Assembly: GCA_963555705.1 (NCBI GenBank)
Contig: OY743174.1
Span: 61,836,234 to 61,900,233, forward strand
DNA length: 64,000 nt
Source of the DNA: Ligustrum vulgare
Lineage: Eukaryota; Streptophyta; Magnoliopsida; Lamiales; Oleaceae
Direction: 5' to 3'
The notes below the pieces were generated by a model. It was not told the origin of the DNA. It searched no databases and worked only from the letters and a program-made list of their open reading frames with translations. The position numbers and the translations under genes were made by a program. This document shows, piece by piece, positions 1-11,814 of the stretch (its first letter is position 1; every line of letters starts with the position of its first letter).

Positions 1-132
1 CACGTCAGCTTGATATTGTAATTGACATTATGCATTTGAGAGGTATTTTTAGCTCATTTCATCAATTTGTTGACATGTCAAGTCATTTTTCTCAATGTTG
101 GATATTGATTTAATAAATCGAGAAATTGGTTC
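1..132. other. Flank left of the Tat element
   Basis: AT-rich sequence with no coding potential seen. It abuts the TG of the 5' LTR at 133. No target-site duplication can be paired with the right side because the 3' LTR is truncated. Confidence 0.5.
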
Positions 133-813
133 TGTTGATTCCGGGCCCAAAGAAAGGTACAGTGATCCACCAGCGAAGGCCCAATAGTGGCCCAACGAAC
201 CCTGATCCACCGTTAAAGGCTTAAAGTATCACCTGGGATGATTGCCGAGGTGGTATGTCAAGCAAACCTCTTTAGCCGACCTGGTTAACGACCAGCCGAT
301 GTGCTTTATATTCAGCCGGGGCGCTTTATGGCGTTGACCAGAAGAGAGATGGGGACAGCGAGGAGTCAGTGATGGGACATTGCCTTTACCAAGTCGTGAC
401 AGGCGCCCATCCCCTACGAAATGTAGCAATGATTACGGTTGAAAAGCAAGGTTGTCACTTCCATGAGCTAGGGTGATGACAAGTGTAAAGTATGCCACGT
501 GTCGTGATCCAAGGCAAGAAGCTCCTCTATAAATAAAGCACAATTGTCTCCAAGAAAAAGGTTGGCAAATTCTGATTCTTAACTCTATATTTTTCTCACT
601 CCCTTTTCTCTCTTTTACACATTTTATATTTCCCGCACCCAATATATATTTGCCCAAAATGAGTACTGACTTAGGCATCGGAGTGCAAACGGGAGCCACC
701 TCGGCCCCCTTTTCAAACTGATTGTTTGTCACAGTACGCAGGAGATCCACGTGTTCAAGAGGGAGGAGCTGAGACGTATTGGTCCAAGGTCCATCCGGAT
801 TTTGTGGTCAACA
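133..813 (+). repeat. 5' LTR of the Tat element
   Basis: Begins TGTTGATTCC and ends GTCAACA just before the primer binding site. The first 182 bases recur at 11633-11814. A TATAAATA box lies at about 528-535, with a CACGTG G-box about 35 bases upstream, so this is the element's promoter. The right boundary is inferred from the CA end and the adjacent primer site. Confidence 0.8.
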
Positions 814-816
814 TTT

Positions 817-833
817 TGGCGCCGTCTATGGGA
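817..833 (+). other. Primer binding site, tRNA-Asp-like
   Basis: TGGCGCCGT starts three bases after the LTR end. Its first nine bases are what the 3' end of plant tRNA-Asp would pair with, and the following bases diverge. This is the minus-strand primer site typical of Tat and Athila type elements. Confidence 0.7.
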
Positions 834-900
834 AACCATACTGCTAACCACGAAAACACATGGTAAAAAGCCACCCTTACGAAGGAGCGGGTAACTGCAG

Positions 901-1100
901 GAGCTTTGAAAGATAAGCTGGTTGGCCTTGAAAAAGGTAGGAGCTTTGAAAGATAAGCTGGTTGGCCTTGAAAAAGGTAGGAGCTTTGAAAGATAAGCTG
1001 GTTGGCCTTGAAAAAGGTAGGAGCTTTGAAACATAAATTCAGTGACCTTGGAAAAGGTAAAGGCTTTGAAACATAAGTTTAACAACCTTGAAAAAGGTTT
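901..1100 (+). repeat. 40-bp tandem repeats in the Tat leader
   Basis: Five 40-bp units. Units 1-3 (901-1020) are identical; units 4-5 (1021-1100) keep the GAGCTTTGAAA...CCTTG.AAAAGGT frame but differ inside. A sixth degenerate unit follows. They lie between the primer site and gag, in the untranslated leader. Confidence 0.9.
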
Positions 1101-1166
1101 GGAGCAGTGAGACAAAGGTCTATCTATCCTTGAAAAGCAATCTAAGACCAGAAATTCTTCTGAAAC

Positions 1167-3134
1167 ATGAATGAAAGTGACGGTGATGTTAACCCCCGTA
1201 GGGGAAGAAGTGGCCAACACAGCGAGGGCGAAGTTCCTCAAGGACTTCATGAAAACGCCAATGAGGAAGTGGCACAACCTAACCCACCTCGCCGGCACTG
1301 TAATCGCCGCATGATGCGAGATATGACACGCATGGTGGCCCAAATGTTAGAAATGCAGAAGTAGTAGATAGAACAGACTGCTGCGATGAATGCCTTTATG
1401 GCTAGAGAGTATGCTATGAACGAACCCGTGATGCCTCAGCAATATTCATAGCCACATTATTCACCATCCGAGCCCTTCTACGAGCGAGCCCCAGAACATG
1501 AAACACATGAGGAACAAAACCCACTCCCAGCTAGACGCATGGGGGCTTCTCCCGAAAATTCCGGCAGTGTTTTCATCCGAATAGGAGGGTTATTCAGGGG
1601 AAAACGACGGGGACAAACGGACCCAGGTCGGCACAATACCGCAGAGCCTAGAAATAGGCGCGAGCGACGCGCTGAAGAAGCCTTATCGCATGGTCAAATG
1701 CATAGGGACCAACAAGGTATTGGGGGAGAAAGGATGGCATCAGCACATGAGCCTAGGAATAGGCAAGAAAGAAGAGCCGAAGCAGTTCGGATTAATCCCC
1801 GTAACGAATTACAGAGCCATGAAAGGCCAAATTACGACCGCGTTCCACCACCACAAAGGCAGGAGTACGCTCCGCCGCTCTATGGCCAATAACGTGATCC
1901 GGAGTATTCCGGTCACGACGAGAACAGCGAGCTGCCGTCATATGAGTTGGATGACGAAGAGGAAGTAAGTCCCTTCACAGAGGGCCTCCGTAGATGTCCC
2001 GTACTCCATGACTTTGAGATGCCAGAAATAGTAAAATACTCTGGCCGAGGTGATCCTGATGATCACCTGTTAAATTACCGCGCCAGCATGGAAATAGCCG
2101 GGGCGACCCCGGCACTGAAATGCAAAGCTTTTGCTTTAACCCTTGAGGGAAGTGCCATACGATGGTATAAAAAACTCCCTCCTGGCAGCATCCACAGTTG
2201 GAGGGATATGAAAACTGCTTTTAAGAATGGTTTTGTGTCTTCGAGGCCTGGCCAACTCCCACTCCAGCGCCTTCAGGATCTGAGGCAAGGAAGGGACGAA
2301 TCTCTGAAAAGTTACCTAGCTAGGTTTACTGAAGAAATGCATATCTGCGAAAATATCACAGAAGCGGAGATGTTTTCCGCCTTAAAAGGAGGGCTAGTTA
2401 TGACCAGCATGTTTTGGAGGGATGTCCGGAGCAGGAAACCAAGGGACTACAATACCCTAGTAGACTTGATGAAGGAAGAAATTGTATCTGAGGAAATAGC
2501 TAGGGCCAGAGATAATCACCCCCAAGGGAGATACAATTTAGGATATTCCAATGAAGCAGACCTGAAAAAGGGAGGAAACAAGGATAGGGTCGGCGGTAAC
2601 CGAGGTGGTGAGCCCCGTCCATTCCCGGGGACAGGATCTAGCTTTACAGCAGAAATCACGGAAGCTATCCCTCACTTACACTCTAACACCCCATCTCAAA
2701 ATCCTCCCGCAGCTCAAGAGAGGGTGGAAAGCGGCCGAAGCGGAAAACAGCCCATGATTGGGGCTTACTGTGCCTACCACAGATATTACGGTCATGCAAC
2801 AGAGGATTGCAGGGAAATCCACATGTTAGCTGACCAAAAGGCGCAGGGGAGAAGGGGAAGTGACTTCCCCCCGACACAGGGAGAACCCAAAAATCTGGTG
2901 GCCAGAAGTTCAACCGAGCTGATAGGAGAGCTTCGTGGAAGAACTCAACTAAGGAAAGAATTGACAATCGTCAAAGAGACAGGAATAAGGGCCAAGATAC
3001 CACCTCGGCATATGTTAAAGATACACGGGAGCCGCCTATGCCTGTGGCCGACCTCCCCATTCGTGAAATTGACACAATACTGGGAGGCCCCCACCCAGGT
3101 GGGAGCACAAACAACTCCCAAAAGAGGTATATAA
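1167..3134 (+). pseudogene. gag: Tat gag, interrupted by stops
   Basis: One reading frame runs from ATG 1167 to 3134 but is cut by a double TAG at 1362-1367, a TAG at 1449 and a TAA at 1890-1892. The stretch from 1947 is continuous and holds the retrotransposon gag capsid-like domain (SGRGDPDDHL and WRDMKTAFKNGF motifs). A zinc-knuckle-like YCAYHRYYGHATEDC lies near 2766-2810. Gag packages element RNA into cytoplasmic particles. The protease region continues in another frame after 3038. Confidence 0.85.
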
Positions 3135-3993
3135 GAGAAGCAAAGCAGCCCGCCAACGTAAATTATCATATCCATTCCCATCCTGTTGGGATGCCTCGGA
3201 CGGAACCTATCACATTCACACAAGACGATGCCGTTGGGGTGCACTTCCCACACAACGACGCATTGGTTATCAGAGTTGTGGTGGCTCGGAATGGGCTATC
3301 ACGAATGATGGTACCTCGGTAAATGTGATTTACGAGGTAACTTTTGATAAGATGGGGGTCAGCACCCCACTCATTCCAGTCCCTGATCCAATATACGGTT
3401 TCACGAGGGACAGCATAACCCCCAGAGGATCCATAACACTTATGACCGAAGTAGGGCAAGCGCCGACCCTCTCCAGAATTCCCATGGAATTCTTGGTAGT
3501 TGACAAAATCTCCTCCTACCATGGTTCAATTTGGAGGCCTGGCCTTATTGACTTGGGGGCTGTAACACATACCAAATACATTTGCATGAAGTTCCCCACG
3601 GAGCATGGCGTTGCAACTGTAAGGGGAAGCCAAACTGAATCCCGGGCTTGTTACACAAATACGATCCGGAAGTTTCAGGATCGAAGCCTGAACATGATCA
3701 GTGATGTAGCTATGACTGAGGCTACCCCAGACCCTGAAAGATTGGGTGAAGGGCCATCTAAAGATAAGGATGTCACAATGACCCTAGAAGAGGATTTAGC
3801 AGATCTAGACCCCAGGATGGCAGGTGACAATTGGCCCACCCCAGCCGAAAAGTTGGAATGCTTCGGCGTAGACCCACTTGACCCAATCAAAGAATTACAG
3901 ATCGGACTGGACTCGTCAACCGAATACAAGAGTCAATTGAAGACTTCCTACTTCAAAACCTCGATGTATTTGCATGGAAGCATGGTGACATGA
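3038..3993 (+). pseudogene. Tat protease region with active-site deletion
   Basis: Frame 2 (3038-3322) carries the upstream protease segment (ITFTQDDAVGVHFPHNDALV). The protein then continues in frame 1 from about 3316 (SVNVIYEVTFDKMG) to 3993. Between MMV and SVNV the Asp-Gly/Ser-Gly catalytic stretch is absent, so a short deletion removed the aspartic-protease active site and shifted frame. The frame 1 part runs into a spacer toward reverse transcriptase and shifts again near 3950. Confidence 0.8.
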
Positions 3994-5384
3994 TTGGGAT
4001 TGATCCTAAGGAGGCCTGTCACAGGCTCCAGCTGGATCCCCAGAGCCCTGGGCACAGGCAAAAGAGGAGGCCCATGAGTTCGGATAAGTATGAGGCCTTG
4101 AAAGACGAGGTCGCAAAGCTATTGAAAAATGGCTTCATCAGAGAGTCCCGATATCCGAAGTGGGTATCAAACCCTGTTTTAGTACCAAAACACAATGGGA
4201 AATTGCGGATGTGCATTGATTTTTCTAACTTGAACCAGGCATGCCCCAAAGACAGCTTCCCATTGCCCCGGATTGATCAACTGGTCGACTCCACAGCGGG
4301 ACACGAGTTGCTAAGCTTCATGGATGCATATTCCGGGTACAATCAAAATCCCATGTTCGAATCGGATGAAGAGCATACTTCATTTATCACAGATAGATGA
4401 CTCTATTGCTACAGAGCTATGCCATTTGGCTTGAAGAATGCGGGAGCTACCTATCAGAGGCTGGTAAACCGCATGTTCTCGAAACAATTGGGGAATACTA
4501 TGGAGGTGTATGTTGATTACATGTTGGTCAAAAGCATGGTCGCCGCGGATCATATCCTCCATTTGTCAGAAGCATTTGATGTTTTAAGAAGATAGCGGAT
4601 GAAACTCAACCCGGCGAAGTGTGCTTTCGGGGTAGCATCTGGGAAATTCCTCGGATTCATGGTGAATAAGAGGGGAATCGAAGCCAATCCGGACAAAATT
4701 AATGCTTTGCTAAACATGCAATCGCCTCGAAACACAAAAGAAGTGCAAAGCTTAACGGGGAGAATTGCGGCCTTGAACCGGTTCGTCTCAAAATCCACTG
4801 ACAAATGCTCGTCATTTTTCAAGGTCCTTAAGGGGGGAAAGCGATTCCAATGGACATCAGAATGTGAGCATGCGTTTGCCGACCTGAAAGCTTCTTTAGG
4901 CCGTCCCCCATTGCTGTCAAAACCAAAATCTGGCGAGCCCCTCTACCTATATTTGGCTGTATCCAAAGAGGCTGTTAGCTCAGTGTTAATCAAAGAAGAG
5001 GATGGGAACCAGTTGCCAGTATATTATGTAAGCAAAGCCATGATGGATGCCGAGACGCGCTACCCAGATATGGAAAAACTTGTTCTCTTGTTGATCACAG
5101 CCTCTCGTAAGCTGCGTCCCTACTTTCAGTCACACTCCATGCACGTGCTCACCAACTTTCCCATGAGACAAGTGTTGCAAAAACCAGACGTTTCTGGGAG
5201 GTTACTGAAATGGGCGATAGAAATTAGCCAGTTCGACCTACATTATACGCCTCGAACCGCTGTAAAAGGTCAGGCGTGGAAATTGTTGAATTCAAAGCCA
5301 GTTCGACCTACATTAGTTGAATTCACCCATCCACCTGAGGTCGAAATGGTGGATAACACGGATGACAGCCAACATGATGGATAG
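3990..5384 (+). pseudogene. pol: Tat reverse transcriptase and RNase H, broken
   Basis: Frame continues from 3990 with fingers and palm motifs (LRMCIDFSNLNQACPKDSFP, FMDAYSGYNQ). Stops lie at 4398-4400 and just before 4599. The polymerase signature reads YVDY instead of YVDD near 4511, so a catalytic aspartate is lost. The connection and first RNase H follow (4599-5384). Here the normally conserved linker before the second RNase H is replaced by a 40-odd-base patchwork insertion at about 5271-5316, ending in a stop at 5382. Confidence 0.85.
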
Positions 5385-5393
5385 GAGTGGAAA

Positions 5394-7100
5394 TTGTTCG
5401 TTGACGGGTCCTCTGCTGATGGGCGATCCGACGCAGGAATATTGTTAGTAAGCCCGGGAGGGTTTAAATTACACAGTACAATCCGCTTTGAATTCAAAGC
5501 CTCCAACAATGCTGCTGAATACGAGGCGTTATTAGCTGGGCTAAGACTTGCAAAAGCGTTGAAGATTAAGTCCGTGGTGGCGAACAGCGATTCGCTGCTC
5601 GTTGTGAGCCAATTCAATGGGCAATTTTCTGCCAAAGAACCTTCTATGGTCACTTACTTGAAGAAAGTAAGAGATTTAGCTATGCACTTCGAAAAAATGG
5701 AGTTACAGCACATCCCCAGAACAGAAAATTCCAACGTTGATGCTTTGGCCAAACTAGCGAGCAGCAGTGATTCGGAGCTCCACAATCTGGTCCCTGTTGA
5801 GCGAATGCTGACCTCTTCTATTAAGCCAGGACAAGAGATTCTGGCGATTGAAGAAGAGGGATCCTGGATGAACCCCCTAATCTCCTATTTGAAGCATCAG
5901 ACAGTTCCGAACGAGCCAGATGCAGCTCAGAAATTGCAGAAATACTCTGCGAATTTCGTGCTCTTGGACGACGTACTTTATAAGCTAAGTTACACCTCTC
6001 CTTTGCTAAGATGTGTGGGGCCAGAGGAAGGGTTGTATGTGATGAGAGAAATCCACGAGGGCATCTGTGGCAACCACGTTGGGGCTTTATCGCTAGCTCG
6101 GAAAGCAATCAAACAGGGATATTTTTGGCCTACTATGCGAAAGGATTCCCATGACTTTGTGCGCAAATGTGATAAATGCCAAAGACACGCGACCATACCA
6201 CATCAGCCGCATCACGAGCTAATTGTGGTGACTAGCCCTTGGCCCTTTGCAAAGTGGGGGGTTAACATTATTGGTCCTATGCCCAGAGGAGCTGGAAACA
6301 ATTGCTTTGCGATAGTCGCAATTGACTACTTCACCAAGTGGGTCGAAGCAGAACCTTTGATGAAGATCACCGAGGCCAACACTACCAAGTTCATTTGGAA
6401 AAATATCATATGTCGGTTCGGGATACCACATTCGCTGGTCAGTGACAATGCGAAACAGTTCAAAAACAAAAGTGTAGATGAACTATGCGACGATCTGGGA
6501 ATCAAGAAATTATTTTCATCTCCGCATCACCCTCAAGCCAACGGACAGGTCGAGGCTGTAAATAAGACCATAAAAAATACCCTGAAAAGAAAGCTAGAGT
6601 CCAAAAAGGGCGCATGGGTAGATGAACTCCCACAGGTACTATGGGCACTTCGAACCACCTCGCACACTGCCACTGGTGAAACGCCTTTCTCATTGGCATA
6701 TGGAGCCGAGGCGGTATGCCCCGTTGAAATTGGGATCCCTTCGCTTCGTCAAATCCATTACGACGAAGTGAGAAACGAAGAAGCACAAAGGGCCGGTTTA
6801 GACTTCCTCATGGAGAAACGGAGCGATTCCCAAGTGGTGATGGCCAAGTACCAGAAAAAGATGGCTCGATACTACAACAAAAGAGTGAAGAGTCGACGCT
6901 TTAATATTGGGGACTTGGTCCTCAAAAAGGTTCTTCCTTCAACACAGGAGCCAGGAGTAGGGACTCTAGGTCCTAACTGGGAAGGCCCTTACAAGGTCCT
7001 TGCCGAGGTGGTACCCGGAACATACATGATTGAGGACCTGTCTGGAGTACCTCTATATAATCCTTGGAACACAGACCACCTTCGCCGTTATTTCCAATAA
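5394..7100 (+). pseudogene. pol: Tat second RNase H and integrase
   Basis: An uninterrupted 568-codon frame, with no native start seen at 5394; it is the downstream part of pol. It begins with a second RNase H (FVDGSSADGRSDAGI, NNAAEYEAL, DALAKLAS), then an HHCC zinc domain (HEGICGNHVG ... CDKCQRH) and the integrase core. Of the D,D,E triad, the first aspartate is asparagine (GVNIIGPMP, about 6259-6285). The second (LVSDNAKQF) and the glutamate (QVEAVNKT) remain. The C-terminal end NTDHLRRYFQ is usual for this group. Integration activity is probably lost. Confidence 0.88.
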
Positions 7101-8099
7101 AACTAAATTCCTCCTCTATGATTGCAACATTACCATATGGCTTCATAAAAGTCATGGGCGAGCTGCATTGAAAATTACGCCAATCTCCATATTAGACAAA
7201 CACAATGGATAAACGCACATTCCAAAATTATTTTGGTCATGACACCATACGCCCACGCTATGCATAAAAATTGTTGAAAACAAGGGACTCTTATAAAGCC
7301 CACACGGCGATCACTGCGTAAAAAATCGAGTGTGTTGGCACCATAAAAAGAAATCCATACAAACTCGCTTGCATAGGTCCTACAAAAGGTGATTTGAGAA
7401 ACGTTCAAATAATTGTCAAAATCAAATCCAGCTGGTAAGCATAAATGCCTCAGACATTGTCATATAAACCAAAGTTCTTAAAACGTTAAGTTAGTTCATA
7501 CATACGGAGCGCTCTCTCGTACGAAATATTAAACGTTTCAGCAAAGTTGTTGATACTTTCATACATACACTTAGACGAAGCATTCGCAAGACATGTGTGT
7601 ACTAAGTACTGTATAATCAAGCGTCAAAGTCCCTATATTATTTGTGTTGCAAAAACACATGCGCGCTTCGTTAAAAACGAATGACTCTTGCGAATTTACA
7701 CCATGACCACGGCGTATGGATTGAAAGTGTTCACGCCATTAACAGAAGTTCATACAAAGTTGAAAATATAGGTGTTACTGAATATAAGGTAAAACCGCTC
7801 AAAAGTTAGTCAAAATCAGATCTAACCAGCAAACGTGAACGCATTAAGCTAGTTAGATCTGAGGGACTAGACACTCAAAGACACTTATAATTTCCCACAT
7901 TATCATCATACAACCACGAAGCATTCACTTAAACAGTTTTGAAACGTCACTGCGACGAAATCATAGCAAACTATTTCATTCATAAGAATGAGACATTTAC
8001 AAAGCAAGTAAAAGTTGCATTTACAGTATCAGGTGCCGGGGCACTTACAAAAAAACTAAAAACTAAACTAACTAAAAGCAAGGCAAAAATGGAAGAGGA
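7101..8099. other. Non-coding spacer of the Tat element
   Basis: About 1 kb between pol and the antisense gene. No credible ORF or RNA gene is seen. Because the antisense gene ends at 8100, part of this region may be its 3' untranslated region on the minus strand. Confidence 0.5.
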
Positions 8100-10830
8100 T
8101 CATTGTGGGGGAACGCCTTCCGGAGAGCCCTTGCTGGATGCACCTAAAGGATCTGCAGGGGCATCTTGGGGCTCAGGGTAGAATGCTTCAATGGAGGACA
8201 AATTCAAGGTAGGAAAAGCTTCCTTTATGTCCCCCAAGGCCATCCTGGCCCCTAAGTTCCCAAACACCCACTGCATAGCCTCGTATTCCGGGGTCTCCTC
8301 AAACGTATCCTTGAAGTTCTGAACTGCCTCGGAAACTCTGGACTCAATGTGCTTCTCCAGAGAAGTGTAATCTTCCTCAACCTTCTTCCTAGCCTCCAGC
8401 TCCCTCTCCAGCTTCTTGTTGACTGCCGCCACCTCAGTTTCCAGCTTCAACTTGGCTGCGTTAGCAACGACCAGGGCTTCAGAGGCGATAGATTGTGCGC
8501 GGTTGGAGTCGTCCAGTTTCTTGCACAAGACCGCCACGTCTGACTCGGAGGCCCGGAGATCATGCTTCAGTTTATCATTGTCCTCCTGGAGACGCTTCGC
8601 ATTAACCCTTTCCTCTAAAGAAGATTTACGGGCTATGGATAGCTGGTCCTTGAGGTCGTTGATCTCCTTGAGCATATTGTTCGCGTGCCGGAGAGCAGTC
8701 TCAGCATTCTTTTTGTCCCTCTGCACCTCATCCATGGACGATTCCACCTCGTCAATAAGGGCCAATGCCCTGGCGTTCATGCCCTTGGCGGCGAGCAACT
8801 TCCGGGATGGACTAACGCTGGAGGAGAAAGCAGACCAGCCTTCTGTCCAAAACTGTTCAGTAATAAAGGCGGCCCGGGCTGGAGGGGAGCTGGGAGAGTC
8901 AAATAGTGAAGGGCTGAAGGTGACCTCCCTGGGGAGAGTGCTAGTTTTGATGTGCTTGAGCTCCTCTGCTCCCTCCGGTGTCATTTCATAGGCCAAGCCC
9001 GGAACGGATACAGAGGGCTCATCCCCCAGGTCTTTGATTATGGGAGGTGGGGGTGCAGAGGTGGATTCCTTGCCCTTACCTCTTCTGAGTCTTTTCAGGG
9101 GGACAGGCTCCTCCTCAGGGGCATGTTCAAATATGTCCTCGGATAAAAGAGGCGGCACTGAGACATCCTTAGCCTCTCTGTCTCTTTTGGATCCGCCCCT
9201 GTCAGACCTTTTCCCTTTTCCCCTTGGAAGGACTCCCTTAGGGTCAGCCTCCTTTTCTGTGTCAGGCTTCTGAGGGCCCACAGGCAGCAGAGTAGGCGGT
9301 GGCATTAGGGCTGGAAGAGGGCCCTGAAGTTGGGCAGCAGACCTCTCAGACGTCTCCTTCGCCACCCCAACTTGCAAGTTGGCCAGGACCACTTTCTATT
9401 TTCTCTCAATTTCACTGCCGTGGCGAAGAGTAGGAGGAATCTTAGTAGCCATGAGACCCTTCAGAGAGATCTTCTGGAAATCCTTAGAACCTAGCAAGAA
9501 AGAAAGGAAAATAAAGCTGCAAGCAGAGAAAAGGGGCGTAGGATGAAACAGTAATAAGGAAGCTAACTTACCCATAGCTCGCATAAGACCGTGCTTCACA
9601 AACAGCTTGTTTTGCTAAATGACCCCTTGGAAGGTGCCCCTATAAGCGAACAAGTGCCTCACTGCCGCTAGGTCTGCGTCGGGGAGGAGGTGAGCAAACG
9701 TATCCCCTGACACAAATCGCAAACATGTTAAAAAGAGAACCAGCAAAGAAAGGTGACTTGAAAATAAAAACAAGTGACACACTACATTTAAGGACACTAA
9801 AGCAAACACACGACTCACTAGGAAGGGAAAAAGTTCGGGGAACTAAAATTTCTGGACAAGGGTCCATAGGAGAACTCTGCCACTCCCCAGCTACCCAGAA
9901 CCATTGATTCCTCCAATTCTTTATAGAGGTCGGCTGGCCAGTAATGGCAGGAGGATAGGAGCCCCTAGGGGACAAATAATACCAGTCTTTCACGTCGGAT
10001 CTCACATCCCTCTCCCTTCTCACTGACTTCTTCAGAGTGTACAAAGTATGTATAATGTAAAGGGAGATAGGATGGTCGGGGTTAACTTCCCGCCACGCTA
10101 GCCAAGTGCCCACGGCCTGGGTCCAGAAGTTAGGTGCCAACTGGTAGGGACACAGGTTGTAGCTCCTAAGTAGGGCCCTGAAGAAGGGGTGCAGGGGCAA
10201 CCTCATACCGCAGGACAAAGCATCGTAATAGATGGCCGCTTGGCCTGGAGGAGGACTGCATGGTCGGCAGGAAGGCGTAGGATGCACCAAGTGGATCCCT
10301 TCTGGCATTCTGAATTTCGACGAGGCCCCAGCTAAATCAACTCCTCAGATTTCAGTAGTGACCTCACTGCTTTCCCACAAATCTGAGTTTGGGTCAGGAT
10401 CCACATGATATCCGGATGTTTTGTTTACCAGGTCCATCCAACCTTCGACCTGGGCTATCTCCTCCTCTGAGAGCCCCAACTCCTCTCTATGCGCCCGGAA
10501 AGGGGCCCTGGTGCCCAAATCAAGATTCTGTGGGCCAGAAGAAGAACTCGTTGCTCCCTCTCTCCCTCTATCTCTATCACGCTTGCTTCGGAGTTCTCTT
10601 AGCGCGGATTCCTCCTCGGATGACAGGTGAGCCATGTAGGTCTGGTGTTTTTCTTCTTCCCTGTCAGAATCACTCAAATAAATTATGCCACTGGTTTTCC
10701 TATTTCTCCTCTTAACCTGCTCTCTAAAGAAACGGGAACTAAAAACCGATAAAGAGATTGGGCAGAAACCTCTGACGGGAATCGCCATTCCTAACATTTC
10801 CTGTGAACCCGTTCCCCCAACTTTTTCCAT
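8100..10830 (-). pseudogene. Antisense spliced gene inside the Tat element, degenerate
   Basis: Minus-strand gene in three inferred exons: 10830-9819, 9706-9572 and 9490-8100. Donors are GTGAGT (9818) and GTAAGT (9571). Both introns are phase 1 and the frame continues across both joins. Premature stops lie at 10345-10347 (TGA), 9615-9617 (TAG) and 9396-9398 (TAG). Exon 1 carries an acidic N-terminal part and then a domain resembling the putative gypsy-type transposon family (Pfam Transposase_28: GMRLPLHPFF, then SPRG and WFWV blocks). Exon 3 is charged and rich in coiled coil (about 8330-8760). Antisense ORFs of this kind are known from Tat-lineage elements and their role is unresolved. The start at 10830 is a guess; the frame is open to 11133. 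Confidence 0.75.
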
Positions 10831-11133
10831 TTTTCTTTCTTTTTGTTTTAAAGGTGGGTCAGACTCAATGAAAGAAAAACAAGGTGCAAAAAACAAAATT
10901 TTCAAACCCACAATGAGAAACTGAAAATAGAAAAGTTTCATATGTCCAGAGACCAAGAGGTTTACCTTCAGGTGACAAATGCGTGAAATTATGCACTGGA
11001 AATGGAGAACCCGCCGGTGAAGAAACTGTGGAACAGTAACGGCGAACGCTGAAAAGAAAGCCCTTGAGGAAAAGACTTGAAACTTGCAGGAAAGAAAGAA
11101 ACGGAGCAAGCTTTCGCCAAGGTATTGCTGCAA

Positions 11134-11357
11134 AAGACTCTTAGAAAATGGTAAAAGGGGGAAATAACGAAATGAAGAGGGATTTATAGGAATCCCAACA
11201 ATCTAAATTCCTTGATTTTCGTGAACCGCGTGATTGATATGAATAACCCATGCTTCTTGGAAAACGGGCTAATCAAAGCGCCAGCCGTCAAAAGGAGGGA
11301 CAAAACCGTTTAGCTACCACAGTGAATGCCACGCGCTGCGAAATGCTGCCCCCCTTC

Positions 11358-11413
<56 letters not shown>

Positions 11414-11632
11414 CTTGTAAATAAATACCGATAGCCCCTCCGAATTGAATGCGCCGCATAGGAAATGCGCTGGTATGATCCTGGCCATTAGGGAGAGGAA
11501 ATCCGAGGCAGAAGGTCGGCTATGATACTTACCTAAGGAATGTCGTTATTGACCCCCCTAAAAAGTTACTGCTGTGAAATCATGGCAAATCCTACACGAC
11601 CATGAATGATCCCTTCGGATTTGAGGGACTAG
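11134..11632. other. Region upstream of the 3' LTR with polypurine tract
   Basis: Holds the likely promoter side of the antisense gene and, at about 11618-11632, GATTTGAGGGACTAG directly before the LTR. This is the polypurine tract position for plus-strand priming. A long (TA)n microsatellite lies at about 11365-11411. Confidence 0.65.
11365..11411. repeat. (TA)n microsatellite
   Basis: Uninterrupted TA dinucleotide run within the Tat element, upstream of the antisense gene. Confidence 0.95.
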
Positions 11633-11814
11633 TGTTGATTCCGGGCCCAAAGAAAGGTACAGTGATCCACCAGCGAAGGCCCAATAGTGGCCCAACGAAC
11701 CCTGACCCACCGTTAAAGGCTTAAAGTATCACCTGGGATGATTGCCGAGGTGGTATGTCAAGCAAACCTCTTTAGCCGACCTGGTTAACGCACCAGCCGA
11801 TGTGCTTTATATTC
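11633..11814 (+). repeat. Truncated 3' LTR of the Tat element
   Basis: Matches 133-314 nearly base for base (one substitution and one inserted base seen), then the similarity stops abruptly at ATATTC. About 500 bases including the TATA box are missing, so element and host DNA are joined by a deletion or a later insertion. Confidence 0.88.

Larger units (their letters stand above)
133..11814 (+). mobile_element. Decayed Ty3/gypsy Tat-lineage retrotransposon
   Basis: A roughly 11.7-kb element. Order seen: 5' LTR (133-813), primer binding site starting TGGCGCCGT at 817, leader with 40-bp tandem repeats, gag, protease, reverse transcriptase, RNase H, a second (archaeal-type) RNase H, integrase, an antisense spliced gene, a polypurine tract just before 11633, and a truncated 3' LTR. 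The second RNase H, the antisense gene between pol and the 3' LTR and the TGGCGCC primer site are known traits of the Tat lineage (Ogre/Retand-like). gag-pol carries several stops and frame changes and lost or changed catalytic residues, so the copy cannot be autonomous. Lineage assignment rests on motif reading, not a tree. Confidence 0.88.

Noticed and set aside
229..1343. Minus-strand ORFs within the Tat LTR and leader
   Set aside because: They overlap the LTR promoter and the tandem repeats (the FQSSYLF-like repeats are translated leader units). No family signature.
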